64,000 nucleotides of DNA, from the NCBI GenBank assembly GCA_014706295.1, contig JACSVZ010000001.1, positions 81,776,237 through 81,840,236 of the forward strand, given 5' to 3'. This DNA comes from Lycocorax pyrrhopterus obiensis. Lineage: Eukaryota > Chordata > Aves > Passeriformes > Paradisaeidae. Below the pieces are notes generated by a model. That model saw nothing but the letters and a program-made list of their open reading frames with translations. It searched no databases and was not told the origin of the DNA. The position numbers and the translations under genes are program-made. Positions 49,261 through 61,100 of the stretch are shown piece by piece (position 1 is the first letter of the stretch; the number at the start of each line of letters is the position of its first letter).

Positions 49261-51729
49261 TTATTCAAAACTATATGCAATAAATATCATAGTTTATGAT
49301 AGAATTAATATCCGATTCTATAATAATTGGCAGTTAGCTGTAAAGGGATCACAAAGAAATGCAAATAAAACATTAACATATATGAAGTAAATGATTTGTG
49401 AGAACATATAAAATCACATAAAAACTTAATGAAACATAAAAAATAATTATGATACAGGCAGAAACAGCACTAAACTATGTTAAACCTGTGGTGTTAGTAA
49501 TTCTCAGTCTCGTAGTTAAGTGGCGATAAGTAAATACAAAATACACAGCAAATCATATTGTGCAACATAAGGAACATCAAGGCTCAAGAAAGGGGATCAG
49601 TTATAATGGTAATTAATGTAGGGTGGATTCTGTCTTGGATTAATTCAGCCAGCTTCATTTAGGCAGTTCCAGGAAGGACTCTTGAGTTGCTTCTGCTGTT
49701 ATCTTTTCCTTTGTATGAGGCAGACTTTTTTCTTTTAGTTTTTTCTTTTATTTTTATATTTTTTTATTTTATTTTATTATTTGGGTAGATTATTTCACCA
49801 TTAAATCCATTTGATTGTTTCCTTCCAAAGGAAGTGTGATATCCATAGTTGTAGAAAGGCCTTTAGTTTCAGAAATACTGGTCTTAGAATAGAACAGAAA
49901 TATTAATCTCAGGACAGTTCATGCCCTTGATCTGGATTCCACCCTGGGTTAAGACTCAGGCCAGTGACACTTCTCTTCATCATCCCACCTTTTATGCATG
50001 GAGGAGACATCAACCCAGTGTCACACACCAGAAATTTTCTAAGCTGAAGAAACCCCAATCCCAGCCTATGGGAGCTGAGACTTAGCAGCCTACATAAAGA
50101 AAACAACTATGGAGTGAGCAAATAAGGAAACCTTGCTGAAATCTGCAGTAAAACCTCAGCTGGCTTTGCTGGGAGTGATATCTTTCACAGATATGCAGTG
50201 TGTTTGTTACAAAAGCCAGGGAAGCTCTAAATCTTCCCTCCTCAGAGAAAACTCCTCCCTGGGCCCCACAGGGCAGCTGCAGCAAGGAGTGAGGGGGGAC
50301 CTGCAGAAGAGGCTGCAGCCCTGCACAAAGGGAGCTTCTCTTCCCTGTCAAACTGTCCTGTAGCTCTAAGGAAATATGGTTACCTTAGGAGATGAGAACA
50401 TGGGTTATGTTATATTTGCACAAATGCTTTTTGGGGTGACTGGTGACTGAAGAAACCAGAAGAAAGAGTGTTTTCTCTCATCAGAAATAATCCTAAAATC
50501 ACAACTGTGGCAGGGCAAACAAATTTCTTCTCTATTTCTCATGAGAGAAGCAATTATAATTTTTCTTGATGAAACAGAAGTGCCGGTAAGTAGCAGCATT
50601 TAGTATAAGGAGCTTGGGTGAGTTCTTCCTTGGTACCAAAACTTTATTTTTATTGGCATAGAACAGCAGTCCTTAAATTGCCACTTAGAAACTTAAAAAC
50701 ATATGAAGATATAAACATAAAAAATGCTTGAAAATGGGATGCAAAACAAAATAATCCATCTCTTAATGCCATCAGCTAGTGTAATCACCATAATAGATGG
50801 AAAAAAACAACCAGTTCCCTGATTATGTGTAGTCTGTGCTTGTATGCAAATAGATTTGTGTGGGCCAAGCTATGTGGGCCTGAAAATTGCCTGAAAATTT
50901 GTGTTTTCACTGTATTAATAAGGTCAAAATGTTCTTTCCTTTATTTAGGGGAAAAAAAAGGAAAAAAAACCCCACCTCAATACTAAACAATGCTATATAA
51001 ATGATGTGCAGCAAATGCAGAAGTTAATATGAAATCCACATGTCAATCTGTCTGTGGGAAGTATTTTGAAAGCCAAAGGCAACTCAATAAAAAAAGGCAC
51101 CAGAAGCAGCATTTCAATTAGGTGAGAAGAGAGTAGGCCTTGACAGTTCATTACTGAACTGGCTCTTCCAAATACTGCCTTTTCTTTTTTTCATTGTCCC
51201 ATTTAGTTCATTAATGCGGGTCTCCAATTAGGAACAATATTTCTAAAGACATGTCTGGTTAGTAACCTTTGCTTTTTTTTTCCCCTGCCCATTTCATAAG
51301 TACAGTTGTAGAATTGTAGTGTAGCTTCTGAAATATGAGGTCTGAATTGCCATTAGTGACGGTACATTAAATCACTGAGCCCCAGAGTACAAAGATGCTA
51401 AACGGTAAAGTCACAAGAAAAGGAAGAAAGAGATGGAAAGAGAGAAAATCACTGCAGAGCTGACCATTCTTTGGTCTTGTCAAATGCACTTGCTTTTCTT
51501 GCAGTTCTCTTGCCTTTAGGCATCACATAAACTCTGGGAAGAAGTGATATCAATCTCAGGCTTTGATGAGGACTGTGGCAGCAGGGATCTTTGCTTGCTC
51601 TGTCTGCCTCTGCAGCAGTAATTTCAAGCATATTCACTGTGCAGGCTGGAGAGATGTCACTGCCACCCCAAAACCAGAGAGCTCAGGTGCAGGAAGGGGG
51701 AATTTGGTACATCAATCATCAAGGTGCCA
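49261..51729. other. No recognised gene
   Basis: AT-rich; the T-rich simple stretch at 49.7 kb is listed separately. There are no recognisable frames (longest 89 codons) and no repeat family. Confidence 0.55.
49728..49782. repeat. T-rich simple repeat, TTTTA/TTTTC type
   Basis: About 55 bases of T with single A or C interruptions, in TTTTA and TTTTC units. It is not attached to a recognised element. Confidence 0.8.
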
Positions 51730-51803
51730 CCCCTCCTCATGGTGGGGGGTTGGAACTAGATGGTCTTTAAGGTCCCTTCCAAACCTAACCATTCTATGAT
51801 TGT
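51730..51803 (+). mobile_element. CR1 LINE, 3' tip only
   Basis: CATGGTGGGGGGTTGGAACT, AGATGGTCTTTAAGGTCCCT and CCATTCTATGATTGTGAT. This is the last ~75 bases of CR1 including its tail. Nothing recognisable from CR1 lies upstream, so it is an extreme 5' truncation. Confidence 0.93.
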
Positions 51804-54800
51804 GATTTATTCAGGATAACTGTTTCAAGTCCTTCCGTGGATCTGTTTCACCATGCTACAGTTTCCCACTTCTTAGCTCTTTAGATGTGAGAACAGAGCT
51901 AGGACAGGCGTCAGACAAGTAGGAGAAGACAGATTTCCGTTCTCCAGATACCTGTGGAGTGGAGAACTGCTTCCTGTTTTCAAAGTTGCTGCTTTCTGAT
52001 TTATTTTTAATCTTAAATTATGCTGCTCAACTTGGTGCTGAAAAGATCCAAAGAAATTTCACCTACTGAAAAAATGAAAAGTGTAGCACCTAATTCTTTG
52101 TTAATGAATCACCCTCTTCATAACATCATTTAAAAATCTTAGGGCATTCTTGAAAAATAAAGCTTTGTAAATAACACTTCTAAAAGCTTCTAATTCCTGG
52201 AGGATATATGTATTTTGTCAGAGCAAGAAGGAAGTACTCTGCATAACACAAAAAACGTAGCTACTCCCCAGCCATGACAGTTTATTCTGCTTTAACAGAC
52301 ACATCTATATCAAGATGCATAAGAAACAGGAACTAAAAATTGAGCTTGGGAACTTAGTATTTCATAGGTATATTATGCTAAATGGCTTACCCCTTATTGA
52401 TTCACACAGTTATTAATCAGGAAAGCCTGAGTATATAATCCCACCTGATCCTTAGGTCCTTGGAAATGACAGTTAAAGCTGGCAGCTGGCTTAGTGGAAG
52501 AATGGTGGGATGGAAAAAGCAAATGAATAGCATGTTGCATTATTCATATAATTCCACTAACAGAGACACAGGACTTCCATTAACTGTTGTTACTCAAGAG
52601 CAGGACTCAGGACAAATGTATTGCTGAAAATACTAGTATGAGGCTGTGCAAACCCACCATCATAGTTTTTCTGGGGGGTTTTTTTGTTTGTTTTGTTTCT
52701 GTATTTTATTTAGTATTTGTGACCTATGACAAAGTATCAAGGTTTCAACATTTAGTTTATCTGACTGGGACATGTGCAGGTCTTTCTGACCTTCCTCATG
52801 TGTTGTACAAAGATATTTAGATATTGCATTTGGCCATAAAAAGCTGCACATTAATGAAGAAACAGAAGCTGGTGTTGCAAGTGCATATGTTGCAAATCAC
52901 CACCAAGTAAAATGCTACATATGTAAATGGCTAAGCAACACAGTATTCCTGGTGTCCGGCATTATCCGGACTTTTTTAAACACCATTATTATAGCACTGT
53001 TATTATAACAGTGTCTAGACAGCACAGACAGAAGCCAGGAACCCTGTTGTATTAGCTATTTAGTTAAATGAAGGAAGGAAGCAGGAAAAGAGACATGAAT
53101 ACATGAAATTACTTGCCTACCTCCATTGAGCAAACCAGCAGAGAAACTAGACTGGACTTTACCTTTTATTTCACACTGTCATGTCTTTGGGAGGGATTCT
53201 ACTAATTTTGCTTCAGTCTCTGCAAAATTAACTTTAAATGTGAGCTAGACATCTAAATCCAGATGTAGTCTATATATCAGAGGCATATTTGAAGACCTGC
53301 TCATCCCTTCCTGGGACAGAAAATACAATACAGAAAGATGAACTGTTCTTTGGTAATGACTCTCTTTTCCCCTTGACTACAGAAAGAAACTAAAGGTTTG
53401 ATTTCAGCTAGGTGCCTAATTCAATGAAGTTAGTTCAGATGAATGCCACCTTATTTTAATGGCTCATAGTATGAATTTCAATACCCTAGATGTACAGCAT
53501 TGGGCTCTTCAGAGACATATTAGTCAAAAATCCAAGATATACTCAAGGTCATCTTAATTGAAACTTTTCTACCTTAATGTGAATGCCAGAGTAATAGATC
53601 TGATTTAACATGTACCTCAGTCCTGTTCTTTGAAAGCTTTGTCCTCACCTAATATTTTACTTTTCTGAGGTTTTATTCTCAAAGGACTTTTACTTTTTCA
53701 CACTGCAATTTTCCAGTACAAATTTACACCAACAAAGGTTTATGGTATGCCACTGCCATCTCTTTCACTTCAGTAATTACAGGACATGAATACAAAATTA
53801 AGCAAATTGTGCTACGGTGGATGAACCAGAAGTCTTTACTGAAAACATATCCCTGCTCATTCCAGCAGCAGGCGAGTGAAACACAGGTCCTGACAGGTGG
53901 GGAATGCTGTTTGACTCGGGCCTCTACCCAAGTGACATACCACTGCATATTTTTCAGGCAGCCTTATTTTACTGTGCCAAAGAAAATAGCTTTCTCTTGT
54001 TCTAGTAATGTGTATTTTATGTTCTATGAATAATGCATGCTCCGTGTGTAACTTTTCACTTCAACTTTTGAAGGCATAGGGTGCTCCAATTTCCTGTTTC
54101 ATACCACGATGTGCACCAACAATGATTAGAGTTCCTGAAGTTGCTCATTTGTCCAATGAAATAACTTAAATTAATATAAAAACCTTTGCAGACTTCTGGG
54201 ACGTGACTTTTTGAGGATTAACACAGAGCCCAAGCCACAGGATATGTCTTTTTCCCAATGTAAAAGACAGCCTCATGCTGTCAAGCTCCCTGTTTCTCAA
54301 ATTCATTAATTTCACACAAACCCCAGACACAAGTCATAGTTTTGCTGATACATTTTAATACTAATTCCAAATACAAGTCAACCTATGCCAATGCATTAAT
54401 GATTAATCCAAAGTCAGTGGGATCTCACGCTAATATATGCCATTAAAAGATACACCATCATCACAATATTTGGGATTTTTCTTTTTGGTCTGGAGGGCCA
54501 TCCAGTTGAAAGCTATGTGGAAAGGTGTGTGCTGGTAACACTGCTGATGTAATTGTGTAATTGCCAGTACATCTGGTCATTTCTGCCAGCAGATACGCAG
54601 GGCTAGGTGTGGCCACTAGATGCACAGCTTGCCACTGCACCTTCAGGAACCCAATCTGGGGATCCTGGAAGGCTTATTAGAAGGGTTTATCTTTTATTAG
54701 GGTTTTTACAACAACTACAATTTTGAATACAGAGAATTTACAAGACAACACTTCTCTGCTTTCTGAATCTTTTCTTTGTGCCACTTCAGTAGCACAGTGA

Positions 54801-57754
54801 CATCTAGTTATGGCTGATGCTGCTATAGGGAAACATATCAATAGGAACAGAACTTGGGTTGAAGCTTCCCAGAAGCTTTTCACCCCATGCAAATGCTGTC
54901 CAGAAATGGCAAGTAATGAGGTTACCGCCTTCATCTTTACTGTGCACCGTCACTTCTGGTCAAAAAAGTCTATTTTTTTCCCACTTGGTATGCTTTTTCC
55001 TGCTTATATAGAGTTTCCCAAGGCTAGAAAATAACATCAAGCACATGAAGCAACCAGCGTAGCACTTAGAAAAAACCTTCCATCTCGAAAAATAATTTCT
55101 TTTTTACTTCAGATCACTTTACAAGTGATGTGAAAATACAGAATTTAGTAGGACAAAGATGAGAAATGAGTGGGCAACAAAGGCACTTTTGCTGCTAGAC
55201 AAGGAAAATAATATATAAAGACAGAGATGGAGATGAAGGAACAAAAATTTGGGTTTTAAAAGAAGCAAAAGTCCCAGGAATGTACTATCACAGACTAGCT
55301 GCAAATGATGGGGAAGTACAAAGAGCAGAAATGTTGCTTAACGTTAATCGGAAGCTGAAATGTACAGGAAAGCTTTAAGGGAACAGTTTAAAGAGGAATC
55401 AGTGCTATGAAGGAGGTTAGAGAGAAGAAAGGTTTCCCAGAGGGTGCAGCACCAGCATTGGGAAACAAACTCCCATGTGTGGAGCCTCCCAGAACAGGTG
55501 GAGGGAGTGAAGTAGAACAGCACAAGCAAGAGGGATGGGTCTGATTCCAGGGAGAGTGATTCATGTAAAATATCACTGGATTAAGACACATAGGTCAGGG
55601 CAAGACTGAGTTAAGCAAAGCAAGTATTTTCTTAAATCCACTCATACGTACTTTTAAAGTAACATTTATCCCTTACTAAGGCAGACCTGTTAAAATGCTA
55701 ATGGCAATTTTGGCTTGTCCTGTCTGAGACTCTAGTTGAGCTTGAGGAGCAGGAAATAAATGCCCAGTTTAGAAGACAGGCTCAGGGATGAACTAAAACT
55801 TGGGCAGTCTCAAGGTAGAGGAGTCCCAAACCGATAACCTAATATAAACAAACCAGGTGGTTCCTTATCTTTACTTGTGTTTGTCTCACAACACAAACAT
55901 CTGTTTGCTGTTTTAGTTGCCAGGACTGTGAATGATCATGTTTAAGCTTTTTACACGCCGTACAATAAAAAGCTTTTCCAGGGAACATGGAACTATACAG
56001 GCTGGTTCACACCTGAGGTTAGTACATCTTGACTAGACCCTTCGAGTTTTGATAAAGCTAAAACTTTCATCTGAAAAGAAAAATGAAAAATGTAAGTTTC
56101 TGAAAAGCTGCTCTGAGCAGAGGAAAAGCCTGCTTTGTTAAAACATCTAAGACAATATCAGGAATGGGGGAAAAGTATATCAGAAATATTTTTTTATGTT
56201 GGGTTAAGGAATAAAAGCCCGATTTTTTTAAGAAACCATGGTGGTTATTTCTGCTTAGAAAGGTTAACCCCAGTTTTGGTCTCAATATTTGTTTAGGTCT
56301 CAATCTGACAAAGCCTTTAGGCCCGTTGTGAAGCCATGTGAAAAAAAATCCCTCCAGAAGCTACAACCAGGAGCTCATCGGGATGAAGAAATTGCTTAGA
56401 GGCTTTGCTGAATCTTTGCAGAAAATTGATTCGTTGCTAAGGTGATGTTCATATCAGTAAGTAAAATGGGTGAAGGACTATTTTCTTGTCTTGCTGAGGA
56501 ATGGCATGGCACACCTTGCAGCTCGTATGCCTGTGACTCAGCTTGTTTCTCCCCAAAAACTTTTGGGGGCGGCCCCAGGATGAGAGCGGGCGTGCTGGCA
56601 TGGCCCAGAGCTGCACTAGGGCTATGCAGACGATTACTGTGAGCCTGGACTCGCAGCTGCACCCGTGTGCTGTTTCGTTTAGTGCTCTCACTATCCCCTC
56701 CTGGATTCTTCATGGACCACTTAGTGTAAAACCCTGAAATGGTTTTTCCTTTGTTCTTTTAGTCTTTTCTAGCTTAGGACTCCATCCCTGTGGATGAGAA
56801 CTGGATCTCCGAGACATGAGTGCCTTGCAAATCCATACCGTTGCAGACGCTCTGCTGATAGGTATGGCAGGCACATCTACATCTGCATCTGCAGAGTCAC
56901 AGGAGGAGATGCAACTCTATACAACACAGGGGTAATTTCACTTAGATTTGATCTCTGTCACTGCAAGGAGAGGAGATAAAAATTGGAGCAGTCTTTAAAA
57001 ACCTCGAATAAACAAATCTTTCAAATCACGGGGAAGATGTCTCAATAATAATCCTACTGCCAGGTAAAATGCTGTCATATAAGGAAGAGTTAAATGGAAG
57101 AGGAGCAGTGTCTGGCTCAATAGGATATATATGCATCCTGAACTCTGCCTTACAATAAAGAGAATATATGCTGTAAGCAGAAGCACGGTGTAATAACACA
57201 GCCCTACTACATTTCAAAGCTGCTTTTACTGAACCCTGTCCATTTATCTAATTCCTTCTCTTCAGCAGGTTTGTTGGGAATTATTTTATGATTCTTTAGA
57301 AATGGAAAAAAATTAAAAAACAAAAAGAAAGCATTTGTCTCCTGTATTATGAGTTTAGTTTTTTTTGCTTGCTTTTCTTGGTGTAAACAAACTGCAGTAC
57401 ATTTTTTAGGAAATAACAGGCAGATATTTGTAGTGGGTTAAATTAAACAACGTAAGAGAAAATAAAGTAGGTAGATTTCTATTGGAAAAGACAGGTAGTA
57501 CTTTTGAGTTAGTATGGCTGAATTTGATTCAATAATACAATGATTAAATGTCACTTAAACTAAAATCAAACTGGTTTTTAAAAGAAGTGACAAATACACT
57601 AAGTGAAAGTATCTTAAAAATAAAATTCTAGCCTCTGATGGAGATATTATATTTTATGTAGAAGGTGTTATTCTGTATTTATTTGCATTTATTTTAATCA
57701 AATAAATGGAACATGCAAAAACAAGTGGATTTTTTATTTTAAAAAAGTATGTTA
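51804..57754. other. No recognised gene; nested hairpins at 53.0 kb
   Basis: Long AT-rich stretch. Open frames reach 105 codons (56396-56713, minus, opposite a GC-rich patch around 56.56 kb) without resemblance to known proteins. The only structured element I can point to is the palindrome cluster at 52950-53018. No CR1 or LTR was recognised. Confidence 0.55.
52950..53018. repeat. Cluster of perfect palindromes and hairpins
   Basis: Within 69 bases: GTCCGG-CATTAT-CCGGAC (52954-52971) followed by six T; an overlapping outer pair TGGTGT/ACACCA (52950-52955 and 52980-52985); CACTGTTA-TTA-TAACAGTG (52995-53013); and the 8-base palindrome GTCTAGAC (53011-53018). All arms are perfect. This is seen in sequence; no family is recognised. 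Confidence 0.8.
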
Positions 57755-58110
57755 TGTTATTGACTTCAATTGGAGAGGGACTGAACCAATATTCTCTGTC
57801 CTGGTACAGTTACTGAGTTTGGGGTTCAGCTCATGTAGCTTTGGGAAGGGCTTTAGCTGTTTAAACTCAGATTTTGGATGCTAAGGCTTACCAAGACATC
57901 CGCATGGGACTGTCAGCTATGGCAACTTACCATAGGCAAGTGGAACACCTTTCTGGCATGGCAGCTGGAGGCCAAGGGAGATACTCTGCCATGTACCAAA
58001 TGTTCCTAGAAGCCTACTTTAGACAACTCAATTCCCTGAGAGGTGTCTAGGATGTAGAGGTGGCTTCCACTCCAGATTCAGACACCTACATTTAGCTGTC
58101 TACACGTAGG
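57755..58110. repeat. Possible old sauropsid repeat
   Basis: TTATTGACTTCAATTGGAGA at 57757 and, further on, TTTAAACTCAGATTTTGGAT, GATGCTAAGGC and GACACCTACATTTAGCTGTC recall repeats of the 'gacttcaatggga' and 'aggcacctaa' types common in old sauropsid DNA. The match is patchy and the ends are unclear. It is offered at low confidence. Confidence 0.35.
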
Positions 58111-58142
58111 TGTGTAGAGGTGTGTTGGTAGCTAGCACTAGT

Positions 58143-58183
58143 AGCTGTGAGTACTACTAGTAGTAGAGTAGTCACAGTTAGCT
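58143..58183. repeat. Imperfect hairpin with CTACTAGTAG centre
   Basis: AGCTGTGA-GTACTACTAGTAG on the left and GTAG-TCACAG-TTAGCT on the right can pair with a few mismatches around a CTACTAGTAG palindrome. A run of TAG/CTA words surrounds it (58125-58190), so slippage of TAG units could have made it. Confidence 0.6.
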
Positions 58184-61100
58184 GCAGCTACTGTCCCTGC
58201 TGCCAGAACTGTCTTGTGCTTGCACTTCAACACAGGTTTTCTTAGCAGAAATCATACTTGCAGTTCAGAGAAGACGAAGAACAGAAGCATTTGTCCACTG
58301 ACCAGCAGTCAAAGTTACACCTTCTAATTGTCAGAGTCTCATCAATTATTTGTTGGACCTTCCTCGTCCCGTAAGCATCAAGAAACTTGGGTGGCTCAAT
58401 TCAGAAAAATGAGGTGTTGTTTTGATGGTAGGATCCAGATGAGTTAGGTGTAGGGAAGGCACTGCTGTTAACATAGATGTGAGATGAGATTCTGTTTCCT
58501 GAGCATGGGTGTGTAGTACCTGAGGTGCTGTGCTCCCATCCAGCAGCCCACACGGTCTCTAAAGGCCACAAGGACTCTTGGACTGAACCTTGGGATGCCA
58601 GGCTTTGGTACACCTGCAAATGCTGCTGTCACACCTTTGGACTGGGGAGTAAAGAGGTCTGTCAGTGCACTTTCACTCTGGTAAGGGGTAAGCTGCCATT
58701 AAAGAAATACGACTGTGGGTGATTTTCAGCAACTCTGTATCATGAGGAGCAAAAATAGCAGCTACCACCCTGGGTGAATTTCCAGGTGGTTGTTTACATT
58801 TCAGCTATCTTCAACAATACAAAAATGCAAGCAGACGTCTGAGAAAATTCCAGTGGAAGCTTACCTAACTAAGAAAGTAATTTTTTTAAGTCTGAGGATT
58901 TTATTTTGATGTCTGCTAAAAGAAGGCTGACATTTTAAAAAGTGTTTGTATTCCAAATTCCCACTGTTTTCAGTGAGAATTTGCCATTTAATCCTTTCAA
59001 AGCCTGGCTCTGAGTCCCAGGGTTTCAAGCACAGCCCCTGCATGTTCCCATTTCCATGCCTCCAGTTCTGTGCCAGTGTGGGTGTAAAGCAGTAGCCCCG
59101 CCCCACCATCCACCTCAGAAGGACACCAGCACTGAAAGTGCAGCGGATGTTTTCCCTCCTGGTGGTGTATAGGGATATTCTCTGCATGTGCAGGGGCAAA
59201 TGGGCAGCAGGGTCACGGGGGTGGTTGTGCCTCCAGGGCAGGCAGGACTGGGAGCCCAGCCAGGTGGGCAGAGCTGTCTCTGCTGGTTGCTGGAGGGGAC
59301 AACCAGTGTGGAGCCTCTTCTGTCCATCAGGTACAGCCATCACCACCAGCAGATATAACTTTCCCCTGGGGAGAACAAGGATGGTACTGTGTGACTTCAG
59401 GCAGCAGTCTCCCTCACCCAGGATTTTAATGACTAAGTATATCTAAGGAGTTTACTAAATTATTATTGATTTAGGCAATTTTTTGCCAGGAATATGGTTT
59501 AATCTATATGTTTCCCCGAACCTGCATGTGCCTAAATTGCAGACTTGCTTTCAATAGGGAACTTTAGACCATGATTGATTTTTTGCTGACAAGCAAAATC
59601 ATAATATAAAATATTGGACTCTCTCATGGAATAAAGTTTCCAGCATACTTAAGTTCAATTAGTTACAATTAAAATTTTTTACAGCATGCTCATGTAAGAA
59701 GGTAAACATGCTGTACAATACTAATCATAATATGAATATATGCAAGAATGAGATTAATACAGTATGAAAGTTGAAGCAAGATCTGATGTATTTTCACTGT
59801 AACAAAATGAACTTTTAAGGAAAATAGTAACATTTTCTTGTTTTTCCCTACAAAACCATAATCAAATTCTGTATATTTCCACAGAGTATATCAATACAGA
59901 AGTAATCACATTTACTAATGGAAAATCCGTTCTGCTGAAATAACCTGATCAGTCCCAATGAAGACATTCAGTCTGCTCCCATGAACACTTACTTTCCCTC
60001 TCCTAACAGTTCTCTCATAACTGTATTGAGGGCACAGTACTTTCTTTGTCATTTTGAAATCTTTTTCAGTCTTTGTTTCTCCCTCTTGGTACATTATCTA
60101 AAGGATATATCTTTCTATGCTTATGGTTTACAAAATCCTAAATTAAAATTAGCTGGCCTAGAAGAAAAAGAAATAATTTTTTTGCTACATTCACCAATAT
60201 TTCCATTCTCATCTTTGTCTTAGAAGGGGTTGGAAAATGGATCCCCTATTTATTTTTTTATCATGCCCACCCACAGCTCCATAAAAGAGGTTATTGCTCA
60301 CCACAGTTACTGGTTAATGTCACAGTGCCCCACTCCTACTGTTCAGCAATGGGAAGAGCTTTCTAATGAACCTGACATCACCAGAAACCATGCTGGTTTT
60401 AGATAGTCCATGAGCATTGTTTAATAATTAATTAATGTGATTAGCTGCCTTCAAAATATATTGTTTTATTTTCTGGACTTACCTTCTTCGAAGACTGTGG
60501 TGTGATAAATGTCATCATTAAGACTCTGTAACTCATGCATGGTGAGATTTCAAACTAGGAATCTCTTCTCAGTTAATTGTGCAGTTGTTATTATTTTTCC
60601 ACTGGGATGTATTCCTTCAGCAGATAGAAAATTTATACCCCTCGTCTGCCTTTTTCTTGATTTCTTCTTTTTGTGCCTGTTTCTATTGTTTATTCTCATT
60701 TTGGGGGGAAAAGCTAGAACACAGCAATGCCAGAAGAGAAGGGATGTGAGAAGACTAGGACAGATGTAAAGGTCCTAGCACATGGTGCAGGGATTTAGAG
60801 GGAATTACTTTACATGGAAAAGGCTAGCAGAGAAGGGCAGGAACTCACTTTGAGGTCAGTCAGGTCCAAAGATTTAAAGATGAAATAGCTTGGCCTCATC
60901 TCCTGTTTGGGGCAGACTTTCCAGCGTGCCTCAGTTTTCCTCACCTGCTACCGCCCCGCTGGATGTGAAAGGAGCAGGCTACAAGATGGGTTGTGATTAG
61001 AAATGTTAAAATCCTTTTAAAACCTCTTACTCACTCCCATTTCCTTTTGTGCTGATGAATGGCAACATGTCACATGTGGGGATACAAAGGAGCACATGTG

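Noticed and set aside
58861..59346. 161-codon minus-strand frame
   Set aside because: It lies in a locally GC-rich patch where stops are rarer. It has no recognisable domain, no splice or promoter context, and its composition is like its surroundings.
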